Assembly (NCBI GenBank): GCA_011056555.1
Contig: DSEQ01000040.1
Coordinates: forward strand, 1 to 64,000
Direction: 5' to 3'
DNA length: 64,000 bases
From: Candidatus Zixiibacteriota bacterium
GTDB taxonomy: Bacteria; Zixibacteria; MSB-5A5; JAABVY01
Position 1 is the first letter of the stretch, and each line of letters starts with the position of its first letter. Below the pieces are notes generated by a model. That model made no database searches and was not told the origin of the DNA. It saw only the letters and a list, made by a program, of their open reading frames with translations. This document shows positions 1 to 9,018 of this stretch, in pieces. The translations under genes and the position numbers were made by a program.

Positions 1-38
1 CCTATATATTAAGTCATGATATTTCATACAAAAAATAC

Positions 39-611
39 TTAGAACTTGTACAGTTCACGTTTAAGAATCCTTCCCAGCTTTTCCAATGCACGCGCCCTGG
101 TGGGCCCGATCGATGAGGCTGGAACCTGCAGCTTTCGGGCAATCTCTTTATATGAGGGATTACCGGGATCAAAGAAAAGAGCTTTCAGCAATCTGTACTG
201 CCGGGTAGGGAGTTTGGTCATCGCTTTCATCAATAATTCCCGTCTCTGCATATTTTCATAGGTCAGATCGGGTGGCTCTTCCTGCGATTCCGATAACATC
301 GGAACAACTTCCAATTTGAAGTAGTCTGCCAGCCTCATCTTCTCGTAGAAATTAAAGATTTTTCGGCGTGTGATGGTGGCCACAAAGGACAGGATTCTGG
401 CCGGCGATTTGATCGTACCAATATTGCCTACCAGATCAAAACAGACCTGCCCGTAAATGTCGAAGCTTTCATCATGGGTAAGTCTGCTTTTCCTGCAAAT
501 TGAAAATATCAGGGGACCGATAATATCGATAAGCTCATGCCAGGCATCCTCATCCCCTTCACTGCAGAGCTTGATGATTGTTGCGAGGGTATCCGAATCC
601 TTCTTACTCAT
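39..611 (-). CDS. Sigma-70 family RNA polymerase sigma factor (ECF-like)
   Basis: A 190-residue protein with the two-domain layout of extracytoplasmic-function sigma factors. An N-terminal region 2 (about residues 15-95) includes the helix around SFVATITRRKIFNFYEK. A C-terminal region 4 helix-turn-helix (about 125-185) contains SYKEIARKLQVPASSIG followed by a basic recognition helix ending RALEKLGRIL. It would recruit RNA polymerase to a specific promoter set. No anti-sigma gene is adjacent on the right, but the left side is cut by the window edge, so a partner could lie outside. The ATG has a purine-rich GGAGAAG just upstream. Region 4 is the better conserved half; the -35 and -10 targets cannot be read from sequence alone. 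Confidence 0.85.
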   Translation of the reverse strand: MSKKDSDTLATIIKLCSEGDEDAWHELIDIIGPLIFSICRKSRLTHDESFDIYGQVCFDLVGNIGTIKSPARILSFVATITRRKIFNFYEKMRLADYFKLEVVPMLSESQEEPPDLTYENMQRRELLMKAMTKLPTRQYRLLKALFFDPGNPSYKEIARKLQVPASSIGPTRARALEKLGRILKRELYKF

Positions 612-1029
612 GCTTCTCCAGAGCTTGTATTACTGCGGCCCGAAAGACAGACCATACTAATAGAATATATCACCGAAATCGATATTTTCAACGGCAATAA
701 ACAGTTAGCAAAAGTCTATCATTCCTCCGCAGTCGCAAGACAAGGATTGAATGTTTCCCTCCTAAAGTATGTGTGCAAAATGAGATAGAGAAAAATACAT
801 CTATTTCAAAAAAAGGCAGCAGAATGCAAGTGGTTATGCCAAGACAACCGGATTGCATTATCTGATTGCTCTATCATTATAACGCACAATTGAAGAAAAC
901 TGCGAGTATATTGTAAAAATTGCTTGCATTGCTGCTATTTTTGCTTACTAATATATATAAGAAGCTCTATAATAGATCCGGAGCATATAAGGATATTTCA
1001 GATTTTAAGGTTCCAATTAACAATGTCGA
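612..1029. other. Intergenic region between divergent genes
   Basis: About 418 bases separate the sigma factor from the secreted protease, which are transcribed away from each other, so two promoters must lie here. The stretch from about 880 to 970 is very AT-rich with T/A tracts and a TATATATA run near 951-959. I see no hexamer pair with good spacing, no hairpin and no convincing small gene. Open frames in this stretch lack ribosome binding sites and protein-like composition. Confidence 0.5.
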
Positions 1030-2835
1030 ATGGGATTCAGGTCAGTGAGATTAGTTCTACTTATCATAATTCTAACCGCTGAAGCGCTTATGTCGCAGTT
1101 GCCCGAGAGTTTTGATTTGCGCAACGTCATTGGTGAAAATTATGTAACTTCAATAAAAAGCCAGAGCGGTGGAACCTGCTGGACTCATGGCACCATGGCC
1201 TCGATGGAGAGCAACCTCTTACTTTCAGGTAATTGGGCCGGTGCAGGCGAAGCCGGAGAACCGAGTCTGGCCGAATACCATCTGGACTGGTGGAACGGAT
1301 TTAATGATCACAACAATGACGATATCGACCCGCCCACCGGAAGCGGCTTAACCGTGCATCAAGGCGGAGACTATCTGGTGGCCTCGGCTTATTTCGGTCG
1401 CGGTGAGGGTGCTGTACGAGATGTTGATGGCCAGTCTTATGCCACTCCGCCGCCAAGGGCCGATCCCGGCTTTCACTACTTCTATCCCAGAGACATTGAA
1501 TGGTACACCGTTGGCGAGAATCTGGAAAATATTGATCTGATCAAGACAAAAATAATGACCCACGGGGCCATTGCCACATGCATGCGGGCAGATGATTATT
1601 ATCTCGACTATTACTGGAACCATTACCAGCCCCCCTCAAGCACTCTGGATCCCACTCACTCAGTAGCCATCATCGGCTGGGACGACAACCGCGATACTCA
1701 GGCGCCTCTGAATGGAGCCTGGTTGTGCAAGAACAGCTGGGGTGAAAACTGGGGCGAGATGGGCTATTTCTGGGTCTCATACTACGATAAGCATTGCTGC
1801 AAAAACCCTACTATGGGCGCGGTATCCTTCCAGAATGTGGAACCGATGGATTTCGACACTGTCTACTATCATGATTATCATGGCTGGCGCGATACCAAAA
1901 CCGACTGCTCAGAGGCCTTCAACCACTTCGTGGCCAATGGCGGCGGGCTCTTGAAATCCGCCAGTTTTTATACCGCTGCCGACAGCGTTGACTTCACGCT
2001 GAAGATTTATGCCCAATTCACCGGCGCCGAGCTTCAGAACGAGCTGGCCACAGTCAGCGGATTCATTGAACATAAAGGCTTGCACACGATCGATCTGCCT
2101 GAACCGCTCGAGCTTTCAGATGGACAGGAATTCAATATCTATCTGAATTTGTCGGATGGCGGGCAGCCTTATGACCGCACCTCGGAGGTCCCCGTCCTTC
2201 TCGGAGCGCAGTACCGCACATTAGTGGAATCATCGGCAGCCCCGGGACAGAGCTATTATCGTGACAGCGGAACATGGCATGATCTATACGATTTTAACAG
2301 TACCGCCAATTTCTGCGTGAAAGGCTGTGTGATCACCTTTGCTGTAAGAGAGCTTCCGCCCCCCGGTTATCTTAACGTACCCTATAACTTTCAATTTGAA
2401 GGTATTGGCGGCACAAAGCCCTATCACTGGAACAAAATCTTCGGGCAGGTACCTTACGGCCTGATCTTCACCGGCGATACAATCGGGACACTGGTCGGTA
2501 CACCCTCCTGGTGTTCAGAGTTCCATTTCAAAATTGAGATGCTCGACAGCAGTGATCCTCCTCGTGGCGACACAGCTTACATCATTATGACCATACTGGA
2601 AGCGCCATCCCATTGCGGAGACGCCAACGGCGATGAAGCTGTAAATGTCAGTGACGCAGTTTATATCATAAATTATATTTTTATGGGAGGAAATCCTCCT
2701 GAGCCGTACGAGACCGGTGATACTGATTGCAGTAGCTCGGTAAATGTCTCTGACGCTGTCTGGATCATCAATAATGTATTCATTGGAGGAAATGCTCCAT
2801 GCGATACGGATGCTGACGGAGTGCCGGATTGCTGA
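1030..2835 (+). CDS. Secreted papain-like (C1) cysteine peptidase with dockerin module
   Basis: 601 residues. A signal peptide (1-20, hydrophobic [12 protein letters not shown]) precedes a C1-type peptidase domain (about 22-260). The papain active-site set is readable: oxyanion Gln45 and Cys50 in SQSGGTCW, His210 in [11 protein letters not shown], and Asn235 in CKNSWG. A middle region (about 270-435) resembles the lectin-like domain that often follows such peptidases. An Ig-like module (about 440-525; [20 protein letters not shown]) and a two-repeat type I dockerin (about 530-590; [19 protein letters not shown]) follow. The tail [10 protein letters not shown] resembles a calcium-binding thrombospondin-type-3 stub. 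The gene stands alone with a hairpin after the stop. It probably acts outside the cell as a calcium-stabilised protease. The Ig-dockerin end matches that of the M1 peptidase at 21189-23471. Confidence 0.88.
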   Translation: MGFRSVRLVLLIIILTAEALMSQLPESFDLRNVIGENYVTSIKSQSGGTCWTHGTMASMESNLLLSGNWAGAGEAGEPSLAEYHLDWWNGFNDHNNDDIDPPTGSGLTVHQGGDYLVASAYFGRGEGAVRDVDGQSYATPPPRADPGFHYFYPRDIEWYTVGENLENIDLIKTKIMTHGAIATCMRADDYYLDYYWNHYQPPSSTLDPTHSVAIIGWDDNRDTQAPLNGAWLCKNSWGENWGEMGYFWVSYYDKHCCKNPTMGAVSFQNVEPMDFDTVYYHDYHGWRDTKTDCSEAFNHFVANGGGLLKSASFYTAADSVDFTLKIYAQFTGAELQNELATVSGFIEHKGLHTIDLPEPLELSDGQEFNIYLNLSDGGQPYDRTSEVPVLLGAQYRTLVESSAAPGQSYYRDSGTWHDLYDFNSTANFCVKGCVITFAVRELPPPGYLNVPYNFQFEGIGGTKPYHWNKIFGQVPYGLIFTGDTIGTLVGTPSWCSEFHFKIEMLDSSDPPRGDTAYIIMTILEAPSHCGDANGDEAVNVSDAVYIINYIFMGGNPPEPYETGDTDCSSSVNVSDAVWIINNVFIGGNAPCDTDADGVPDC

Positions 2836-2854
2836 AAATATTTTTTATTAGAAG

Positions 2855-2880
2855 GCCGTCGGAAATAGTTTTCCGACGGC
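2855..2880. terminator. Hairpin between convergent genes
   Basis: A perfect 11-bp stem (GCCGTCGGAAA paired with TTTCCGACGGC) with a 4-base loop lies in the 75-base gap between two convergent genes. There is no immediate T tract on either side, so it is a weak or bidirectional terminator. It could also protect the 3' end of the protease transcript. Confidence 0.6.
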
Positions 2881-2910
2881 ACATTACTTATTGAGATCTG
2901 GCGGACAGGA

Positions 2911-4944
2911 TCACTTCAAATAGCGCTTGAACCATTTGGAAATCCAGTCCAGACGAGCCAGGCGCCTGTCCGGACGACCATGACGCGAAAGACCATGCGG
3001 TTCCTCCGGAAAAATCACCATCTCGACCCGCTTCTTCATCAGCTTCAAGGTCACAAACAGATTCTGTGCCTGTTCGAGATTACATCTCAAATCCTGCTCG
3101 GAATGAATGATCAAGAGCGGAGTCTTGATATTTTTGGCATAGGTTATGGGTGAGCACTGTTCATAGACATCAGGATTTGTCCATGGAAAGCCGTCAAATT
3201 CCGCAAACAGGTCATAGCCCATATCCGATGAGCCGATAAATGTTTTCAGGTTTACAACCGAGCGCTGGGTAACGGCTGCCTTGAAGCGGTCGGTATGGCC
3301 GACCATCCAGTTGGTCATATAGCCGCCGTAAGAACCGCCGGTCACACCCACTTTTTTGGGATTGACATTCTTGAGATTTTCAAGGTAATCGGCCGCTGCC
3401 ATGCAATCCTCATAGTCAATCGAGCCCCAGTCCGCGACAATCGAACCTGCAAATGTCTCGCCTCGCCCTGAACCCCCGCGCGGATTGGTGTAGAAAACCA
3501 TATAGCCCCGTGATGCCAGGTATAACATCTCATGATAAAATGTGAAGCCGTACTGCGCACGCGGGCCGCCATGAATCTCCAGAATAGCAGGATACTTCTT
3601 TTTCTTCCGGTCAGGGGGAGTAACAAGCCAGCCCTGCAGATCGAAACCGTCATGCCCCTTGAACCAGACAGTGCGGATTCCGGGCAGCTTTATCTGTCTG
3701 AACAGCTCCTTGTTCGGGTCTTCCAGGAGCTCTGTTTTATTATCTCCCTTGAAGGAGGGGGAAAAGATATTCAAGGTCCCCGGGTTTTTAAGATCGGAGA
3801 CTGCTGCGGCAATCAAGCTCTTTTTGCCGTTCATGCTGAACTCTTTTATATGGCACTTCTTGTGTGTCACTCTTGTAGGCAGCCCGCCCCGCACGGGAGC
3901 ATAGAATATATGCGTGCTGCCTTCATCAGAGGCAATAAAGTAGAGCCTCCTGCCGTCCTTCGACCATATCGGCGCGGGCATCCCGAATGTTTCATCCAGG
4001 TCGCCGATGGTAGTGTCCATTGCAGAGCGGTCGAACTTAGGGATTAAATCTCTTGCTGCAGGCTTACCATTTACTCCGACTGTCCAGACATGAAAATTCG
4101 TAACGCCCCAGGCATCCCTGGGATTGGTATGGCCGAGATAGGCGATCTTCTTTCCATCCGGGGAAAACGAGGGTGAGACAATCGGCCCTGCCGGCGTGGA
4201 GATCTTCTCCTGCTTTCCGCCCTTGATCGAGATGGCAAACAGATCATCATACATCATGTCAAAATCCGGATCCTTGCTGCGGTTGGAGACAAATACTATC
4301 TGTTTTCCGTCAGGCGATACGGTTGGAAAGACCTCGTCATAGCGGCCCTTAGTCAACTGCTCATCTTTCTCGCTTTCAACATTTACTTTCCAGATATGAT
4401 AGCGATCTTTGGGTAAATAGCCCTGACCGTCAAGGCGATACCAGAGACGCGTGATATGACGATAGACCGGGGGCTTTTGCTTCTCGTTTTCATCGTCGAT
4501 TTCATGCGAGTCGTTGTAGCGGAACTGGTAAACTATCTCTTTTCCATCAGGAGTCCATTTAATGTGCGAAAAAGAGCCGTCCTTTTCTATCAGCCTTTTT
4601 TCCGCTCCGCCCTCTGCTGGCATGATATATATACCGCTCTTTTTGTCTCGGGTCGATACGAAAGCGATATGCTTGCCGTCGGGGGACCATGAGATTCCGG
4701 TGTCATTATAATCGCCGAAAGTGAACTGGCGGGCTTCGCCTTTGTCGAGATCATAGATGTGGATATTTGAGAAATATTTTTTCTTATCGTCCGAAACTCT
4801 CTCGAGCACATAGGCGATCTTTCTCTCATCGGGCGAAAGAGCAACCGAATTGATCAGCCTGAAGCGGCAAATGTCCTCCGCCTCGATATATCTCTTCCTG
4901 GTTTTTCTTCTGGTTCTTCTTTTTGCTTTTTTCTTTGCGGGCAT
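2911..4944 (-). CDS. S9 family prolyl oligopeptidase / acylaminoacyl-peptidase-like
   Basis: 677 residues. The N-terminal two thirds (about 25-420) are a beta-propeller built of WD40-like PD40 repeats (SPDERKIAYVLE, SPDGKHIAFVS, SPDGKQIVFVS and others). The C-terminal part (about 430-677) is an alpha/beta hydrolase with catalytic Ser538 in GGSYGGYM, Asp618 in HSEQDLRC and His650 in EEPHGLSRHG. These serine peptidases trim short peptides, often in the cytoplasm. The N terminus is odd: instead of a signal peptide it starts with a strongly basic tract (KKKAKRRTRRKTRKR, residues 4-18). That argues for a cytosolic protein, perhaps with nucleic-acid or surface affinity. It appears to be monocistronic. 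Confidence 0.92.
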   Translation of the reverse strand: MPAKKKAKRRTRRKTRKRYIEAEDICRFRLINSVALSPDERKIAYVLERVSDDKKKYFSNIHIYDLDKGEARQFTFGDYNDTGISWSPDGKHIAFVSTRDKKSGIYIMPAEGGAEKRLIEKDGSFSHIKWTPDGKEIVYQFRYNDSHEIDDENEKQKPPVYRHITRLWYRLDGQGYLPKDRYHIWKVNVESEKDEQLTKGRYDEVFPTVSPDGKQIVFVSNRSKDPDFDMMYDDLFAISIKGGKQEKISTPAGPIVSPSFSPDGKKIAYLGHTNPRDAWGVTNFHVWTVGVNGKPAARDLIPKFDRSAMDTTIGDLDETFGMPAPIWSKDGRRLYFIASDEGSTHIFYAPVRGGLPTRVTHKKCHIKEFSMNGKKSLIAAAVSDLKNPGTLNIFSPSFKGDNKTELLEDPNKELFRQIKLPGIRTVWFKGHDGFDLQGWLVTPPDRKKKKYPAILEIHGGPRAQYGFTFYHEMLYLASRGYMVFYTNPRGGSGRGETFAGSIVADWGSIDYEDCMAAADYLENLKNVNPKKVGVTGGSYGGYMTNWMVGHTDRFKAAVTQRSVVNLKTFIGSSDMGYDLFAEFDGFPWTNPDVYEQCSPITYAKNIKTPLLIIHSEQDLRCNLEQAQNLFVTLKLMKKRVEMVIFPEEPHGLSRHGRPDRRLARLDWISKWFKRYLK

Positions 4945-5029
4945 ATAGTCCTCTTCTTTTGGGTTTTATGTTTAGAATTTGGTTTCTCTTATTGATATAG
5001 ATTGAATCGTAAAGAGCAACTGTTTGTTT

Positions 5030-5944
5030 CTATAAATTTATTAACACAAGTGAAATGATAACCAGTATTACAGCCCATATTTCGAGCCTGCTCAGTCTCT
5101 CTTTAAAGAACAGCAGGCCCACGAGATTAATTATGACAATCGTTCCCGCGCTATAAATTGGAAAAACAACAGCCGCTGTCATTTTATCAAGCGCCATTAT
5201 CAAAAAGTATGATGAAAACAGATTCGGTATTCCGACAAAAATGCCCGTAACGAGATCACGCCTTTTAACAGGAAACCGTTTATTTATAGTTGCTGCTAAA
5301 CTGAATGCAAGCGCTACCGAGAAGGTCATGAACAGAAACAGGGCCCTGTGATCCTGAAGGCCGTATTTCTGAAAAACCTTATTGCTGAATTCTGAAATGC
5401 CGCCAAACAGAAACAGCAGCAGCAATGATAAGCGGATGGCATTTTTCAGGGACTTTTTCTGCGGCCAGTTGACGATAACGATAGAAAATATTGCCAGGGC
5501 TATGCCGAGCCATTGAATTTGCGACGGATATTCTTTCCAGAATAAAAGCGAGAGGATCATCGGCACCAGTATACCCAGCTTGGCGAATGCCCCCGATAGC
5601 CCTACTCCATGATTGCGCACACTGATCTGATAATAGATGAAGGCCAAGAAGAAGAACCCGCCTGCCCCTAACCCGACAACCACTGCCCAGACAAAGCTTG
5701 ACTCATCTGAAATAAATGCATTATTGCTGCTGATCGATCTTGAAATCTGTTTTAGTGCACCGGTTAGATTAAGCTCCTCCGGAATCAGAAGACCTTTGAA
5801 TGTAAGTATCATTCCGCTTGTTAAAACTGCGGCAAAATAGTTGGCGCTGGTGACAGCGTAGCGGTTCATGCCCGAGGTCTCGCTGTACTTGAATATGAGC
5901 GCAATCGCCGAGCTGGAAAATATGGCCAGGAAAAGAAAAAACAT
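5030..5944 (-). CDS. EamA/DMT-superfamily transporter
   Basis: 304 residues, almost entirely hydrophobic, with about ten predicted membrane helices arranged as two EamA halves (roughly 1-150 and 160-304). The second half ends LLFFKERLSRLEIWAVILVI, a characteristic EamA closing helix pair (F-x-E-R-L-s-x-x-x-x-x-G/A). Members export or import small metabolites such as amino acids, nucleosides or nucleotide sugars. The substrate cannot be inferred here because no biosynthetic gene is adjacent. The ATG is preceded by a modest AGGATT. Confidence 0.8.
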   Translation of the reverse strand: MFFLFLAIFSSSAIALIFKYSETSGMNRYAVTSANYFAAVLTSGMILTFKGLLIPEELNLTGALKQISRSISSNNAFISDESSFVWAVVVGLGAGGFFFLAFIYYQISVRNHGVGLSGAFAKLGILVPMILSLLFWKEYPSQIQWLGIALAIFSIVIVNWPQKKSLKNAIRLSLLLLFLFGGISEFSNKVFQKYGLQDHRALFLFMTFSVALAFSLAATINKRFPVKRRDLVTGIFVGIPNLFSSYFLIMALDKMTAAVVFPIYSAGTIVIINLVGLLFFKERLSRLEIWAVILVIISLVLINL

Positions 5945-6163
5945 ATTAGAAATCCTGTTGCCTCAAATTAGATAGCAGTATAGCAATTTATTTGTAATTT
6001 GATTAGTGATTTTATAAGTCCAAAATCAGTCTGCAAACGAGATAAAACTTATCTTTTATCGTGGAGCAAGATAAACATTTTATTGAACGAAACGGCGACA
6101 AAATCGTATACATTTATGACGGAATGCTAACGGCTTAAAGACACAATTAACAAGGAGTGATCC

Positions 6164-7123
6164 ATGTTTATACGTGCGCCTTTTTTGAAAGAGGCCTCTC
6201 GAGCCGTAGCATTTTTATCCATACCTCTCTTGATTTTCGTCGCAGCAATCGTCTGCAGCGACAGTTCAACAAATCCCGACGATGAATATGCACCCAGGCT
6301 TTCGGGCTGTAAGGATTTTCAGTCCGGAACAGCTATGGATCCGCGGGTCAGCCCTGATCAGGACTGCATCGCATATGAATTCGACGACGGCGTCCTGCAT
6401 ATCACCCATCTCAACGCCGGATTCAACTGCTGTACAGGAGCGGAACTTGACATCGATTCTGATGGTGATTTGATTACTATTACTGAAGCTGACGGCGACG
6501 GTGCAGCCTGTTATTGCCTTTGCCTGTTTGACTACGAGTACTTCATTTTGAACCTCGAGGAAAGCCAATACACCATCAAGATCATTGAGCCCTATCTTCC
6601 GGACGGTGATGCGGTGATGGAATTTACGGCGGACTTCGCGGCGGAAAAATCGGACACATTCTGCCTCGATAGAACAAGCTACCCCTGGGGGCAGTATGGC
6701 TGGTCCGGAAATCTCAAGTCGGTCAGCGAGTGCGGCGGCTTTGAGAATTTTGATGGCGATAATGGCAATGACAGCGCCAGCTGCGCTATCTGGAGTTATA
6801 ACGCAAGCGGTACGCTGACCATTGTTCACACCAATGCTGTTTTTAACTGCTGCGTGGAAGAGCTGACGGGCGATTATAACATCGATGTAGAGGCAAGTCT
6901 GATCACTATCGAAGAGGGCGAGATTCTCATGAATGGTGGATGCGACTGTATCTGCCCCTACGATTTCGAGCACGAGATTGTTAACCTTCCTCCGGGGGAG
7001 TATACGATTAAATTTTTCGAGCCGTATTTATGGAATCAGGACAGCCTGATCTTCACAATCGATTTACTTGTGGAGCAGAGTGGTGAATTTTGCGTTGAAC
7101 GGCCCATACCGGAGCAGCTGTAA
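6164..7123 (+). CDS. Exported protein with tandem 8-cysteine repeat
   Basis: 319 residues, not recognised as a named family. A clear AAGGAGTGATCC ribosome site precedes the ATG. Residues 15-31 form a signal sequence ending in Cys31 (FVAAIVCS). The -1 Val is poor for lipoprotein cleavage, so lipidation is uncertain. The mature part is an internal duplication of about 120-140 residues. Each copy has eight cysteines in the same order: C49, C68, C89-C90 (FNCC), C116/C118/C120 (CYCLC), C167; and C190, C207, C229-C230 (FNCC), C260/C262/C264 (CDCIC), C310. Both copies also share the phrases YTIKxxEPYLxxxD and LTIxHxNAxFNCC. It is likely a periplasmic or surface beta-sandwich held by disulfides, or a metal site. 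Function unknown. Confidence 0.75.
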   Translation: MFIRAPFLKEASRAVAFLSIPLLIFVAAIVCSDSSTNPDDEYAPRLSGCKDFQSGTAMDPRVSPDQDCIAYEFDDGVLHITHLNAGFNCCTGAELDIDSDGDLITITEADGDGAACYCLCLFDYEYFILNLEESQYTIKIIEPYLPDGDAVMEFTADFAAEKSDTFCLDRTSYPWGQYGWSGNLKSVSECGGFENFDGDNGNDSASCAIWSYNASGTLTIVHTNAVFNCCVEELTGDYNIDVEASLITIEEGEILMNGGCDCICPYDFEHEIVNLPPGEYTIKFFEPYLWNQDSLIFTIDLLVEQSGEFCVERPIPEQL

Positions 7124-7151
7124 GCATACTCTCATTCAGACGGTAAACTAA

Positions 7152-7181
7152 AAGGCGGCGGGAGACCTTTCCCACCGCCTT
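7152..7181. terminator. Bidirectional hairpin between convergent genes
   Basis: AAGGCGGCGGG pairs with CCCACCGCCTT around a short loop. The one imperfect position is C-A on the plus strand but a G-U wobble on the minus strand, so the structure is stronger for the TauE transcript coming from the right. AATTTATT follows it on the plus strand. Confidence 0.7.
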
Positions 7182-7206
7182 AATTTATTCCACAGCTCAG
7201 ACCTTT

Positions 7207-7980
7207 TCAGAACAACTCCGCCATAAATTCAAATCCACCAAATAGCTTAACTGCGGTTGCAATCAGCACAATTATGAGAACGTACCTGATGAAACCCGCG
7301 CCCTTTTGAACCGCCATCCTGGTGGCCACCCAGGCCCCGGCCATGTTGCCGATAGCAAGTATCAGCCCGGCATCCCAGCGCACCTGATCATTCAGGATAA
7401 AAATAACCAGAGCGAATATAGTGAAGCACAGGATTATAAGTATTTTGACCGGATTGGCATACTTCAGATTATACCCGGAGCTCAGGACCAGGCCGGCCAG
7501 CAGGAAAATCCCCACACCGGCCTGAATGAATCCGCCATAAATTCCTATCAGGAAAAAAACAATTATCTGTTCTATACCCTTAGTGCGAATGTCCTCTCCT
7601 CCGCGGCCCTCCAGCCACCTTCTGGGACGAATCAACACCACCACCAGCATAACGATCATCAAGCCGCCGATTGTGAGCTCCATCACTCGCTCATTCAGGT
7701 TAACCGCTATCTGTGCCCCCAGTATTCCCCCAAAGACTGCGGGGATGGCAAGCCTTAAGCCCTGCCTGAGATCGAGAACTCTGCTCTGGCGGAATCGGCC
7801 CACGCCGATAATATTCTGAAATAGGATGGCCACTCGATTGGTGCCGTTGGCGACATTCACAGGCAGTCCCAGAAATATAAGGATAGGCAGCGTAATAAGC
7901 GAGCCGCTCCCGGCCAGAATATTGATAAAACCACAGCCAAAACCGCCCGCTATCAAGAGCGGGTAAGAATACCACTCCAT
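7207..7980 (-). CDS. TauE/SafE family sulfite/organo-anion exporter-like permease
   Basis: About 257 residues with seven to eight membrane helices and the two-fold TauE/SafE architecture. The first half carries the typical AGGFGCGFINILAGSGSLITLP and the second a GIYGGFIQAGVGIFLL motif, both hallmark glycine-rich helices. Family members move sulfite, sulfoacetate or similar anions. The frame opens at a GTG four codons earlier, but the ATG at 7980 has GGGAG six bases upstream and is the better start. No sulfur-metabolism gene is adjacent, so the substrate is open. Confidence 0.85.
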   Translation of the reverse strand: MEWYSYPLLIAGGFGCGFINILAGSGSLITLPILIFLGLPVNVANGTNRVAILFQNIIGVGRFRQSRVLDLRQGLRLAIPAVFGGILGAQIAVNLNERVMELTIGGLMIVMLVVVLIRPRRWLEGRGGEDIRTKGIEQIIVFFLIGIYGGFIQAGVGIFLLAGLVLSSGYNLKYANPVKILIILCFTIFALVIFILNDQVRWDAGLILAIGNMAGAWVATRMAVQKGAGFIRYVLIIVLIATAVKLFGGFEFMAELF

Positions 7981-8173
7981 CCTGTCTCCCACGCCGAAAT
8001 TAATTAGAAGTATAACTTTTGCGGAAGCCGAATGTCAACCGATTTGTGGTACTATTGCAAGGCTGTAACCGCAGGCGATGTCGGCTTCAACTGCTTTTTT
8101 GCGCGGGATAAGCCCTCAGGCGCACTGACCATGAAACCACAATATCGTTATGTAGAGCACCCAATCGGGTCAA

Positions 8174-8353
8174 TCATTCTCTTGCCCCGGGAGGCCTTTT
8201 GAAAAGAGCCAGAATCAATGTCACTACAAAGATAACAAGGAAGATAAAGAACAGGATCTTGGCAATACCAGCGGCGGCGGCGGCAATTCCGGTAAAACCG
8301 AAAATCGCGGCAATCAGCGCTATGACGAAAAATATAACTGCCCAGGTAAGCAT
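8174..8353 (-). CDS. DUF1328 (YtjA/UPF0391) small membrane protein
   Basis: A 59-residue protein starting [20 protein letters not shown], with an Ala-rich centre and two hydrophobic segments (about 3-20 and 30-50), ending RPPGARE. This is the standard form of the DUF1328 family, membrane proteins of 50-60 residues found widely in proteobacteria and FCB bacteria, often induced by stress. A strong AAAGGAGGG sits six bases before the ATG, which supports translation. Function is not established for the family. It is divergent from the DinB gene to its right. Confidence 0.88.
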   Translation of the reverse strand: MLTWAVIFFVIALIAAIFGFTGIAAAAAGIAKILFFIFLVIFVVTLILALFKRPPGARE

Positions 8354-8534
8354 TTTTCCCTCCTTTAGATTGTTTATAACTTGTAATTATAGAACAGATT
8401 AAAGAGGGTCAATGTTCTGGATTTCTGAGAACAGTCATGAATCCCTGATTCGTGCACATTTTAATTGAAATATCCCTCGAAATGCAGTTTATTACAATGA
8501 GGGCTGTCAAACAGTCAGCAGACGGGGAGGAATC

Positions 8535-9011
8535 ATGCTTAAAGATATAAATCCTTTATTTAAAGCGCAGATTGATCACTGGCGCAAAAGGATAAAGCCG
8601 GGTATTATCGAGGCGCTCGAAGCCGCGCCGGATGACAAACTGGACTGGACCCCTTCCGAGGGCATGATTCCGCTGGGCATGATATTTCTGCATATGGCCG
8701 AGACATCGGACTGGTGGTATGATGATATCATGAAAGGCAAACCCGCCACCGAGCTGGCTTTTCTGGACAAAAAATGTCCATCCAAAGACCAAATTGCAGA
8801 ACATCTCGAGGAGCACTGGGAAAGGCTGGAAAGATTTTTCGCCGAGGATGAGGAGGCGTTCAAGGCTGTCTATGAGCGCGAAGGAGAAAGCTGGCAAATT
8901 GCCAGAAGCGGCTACTGGATCTTCATGCATCTGTTTGAACACGACATTCATCACAGAAGCCAGATAAATCATTATCTCAGAATCCTGGGCATCGCCCCGC
9001 CCAAAATTTAG
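8535..9011 (+). CDS. DinB family protein
   Basis: 158 residues with the DinB/YfiT four-helix-bundle signature. The likely metal-binding histidines are in GMIFLHMAETSDWW (first site) and FEHDIHHRSQINHYL near the C terminus (second site, the usual HxxxHRGQ-like motif). The N-terminal TPSEGMIPLGMI phrase is also typical. Members are metal-dependent thiol transferases or stress proteins of unknown substrate. GGGGAGG precedes the ATG. It is followed after seven bases by the DUF418 membrane protein, so the two are probably cotranscribed. Confidence 0.88.
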   Translation: MLKDINPLFKAQIDHWRKRIKPGIIEALEAAPDDKLDWTPSEGMIPLGMIFLHMAETSDWWYDDIMKGKPATELAFLDKKCPSKDQIAEHLEEHWERLERFFAEDEEAFKAVYEREGESWQIARSGYWIFMHLFEHDIHHRSQINHYLRILGIAPPKI

Positions 9012-9018
9012 AGACTGC

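Noticed and set aside
920-960. Possible -35/-10 pair (TTGCAT and TAATAT) upstream of the papain-like gene
   Set aside because: The spacer would be 19 bases and the region is so AT-rich that such matches are expected by chance.
6061-6138. A 25-codon GTG-started frame (EQDKHFIERNGDKIVYIYDG) upstream of the Cys-rich protein gene
   Set aside because: It has protein-like composition but no ribosome site and is too short to judge; it could be leader DNA.
8032-8202. A 56-codon plus-strand frame overlapping the end of the DUF1328 gene
   Set aside because: No clear ribosome binding site, no recognised features, and its 3' end is antisense to a well-supported gene.
8199-8402. 67-codon plus-strand frame with Lys/Ala/Ile bias
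   Set aside because: It is the antisense shadow of the DUF1328 gene, which has a better ribosome site and a recognised family.
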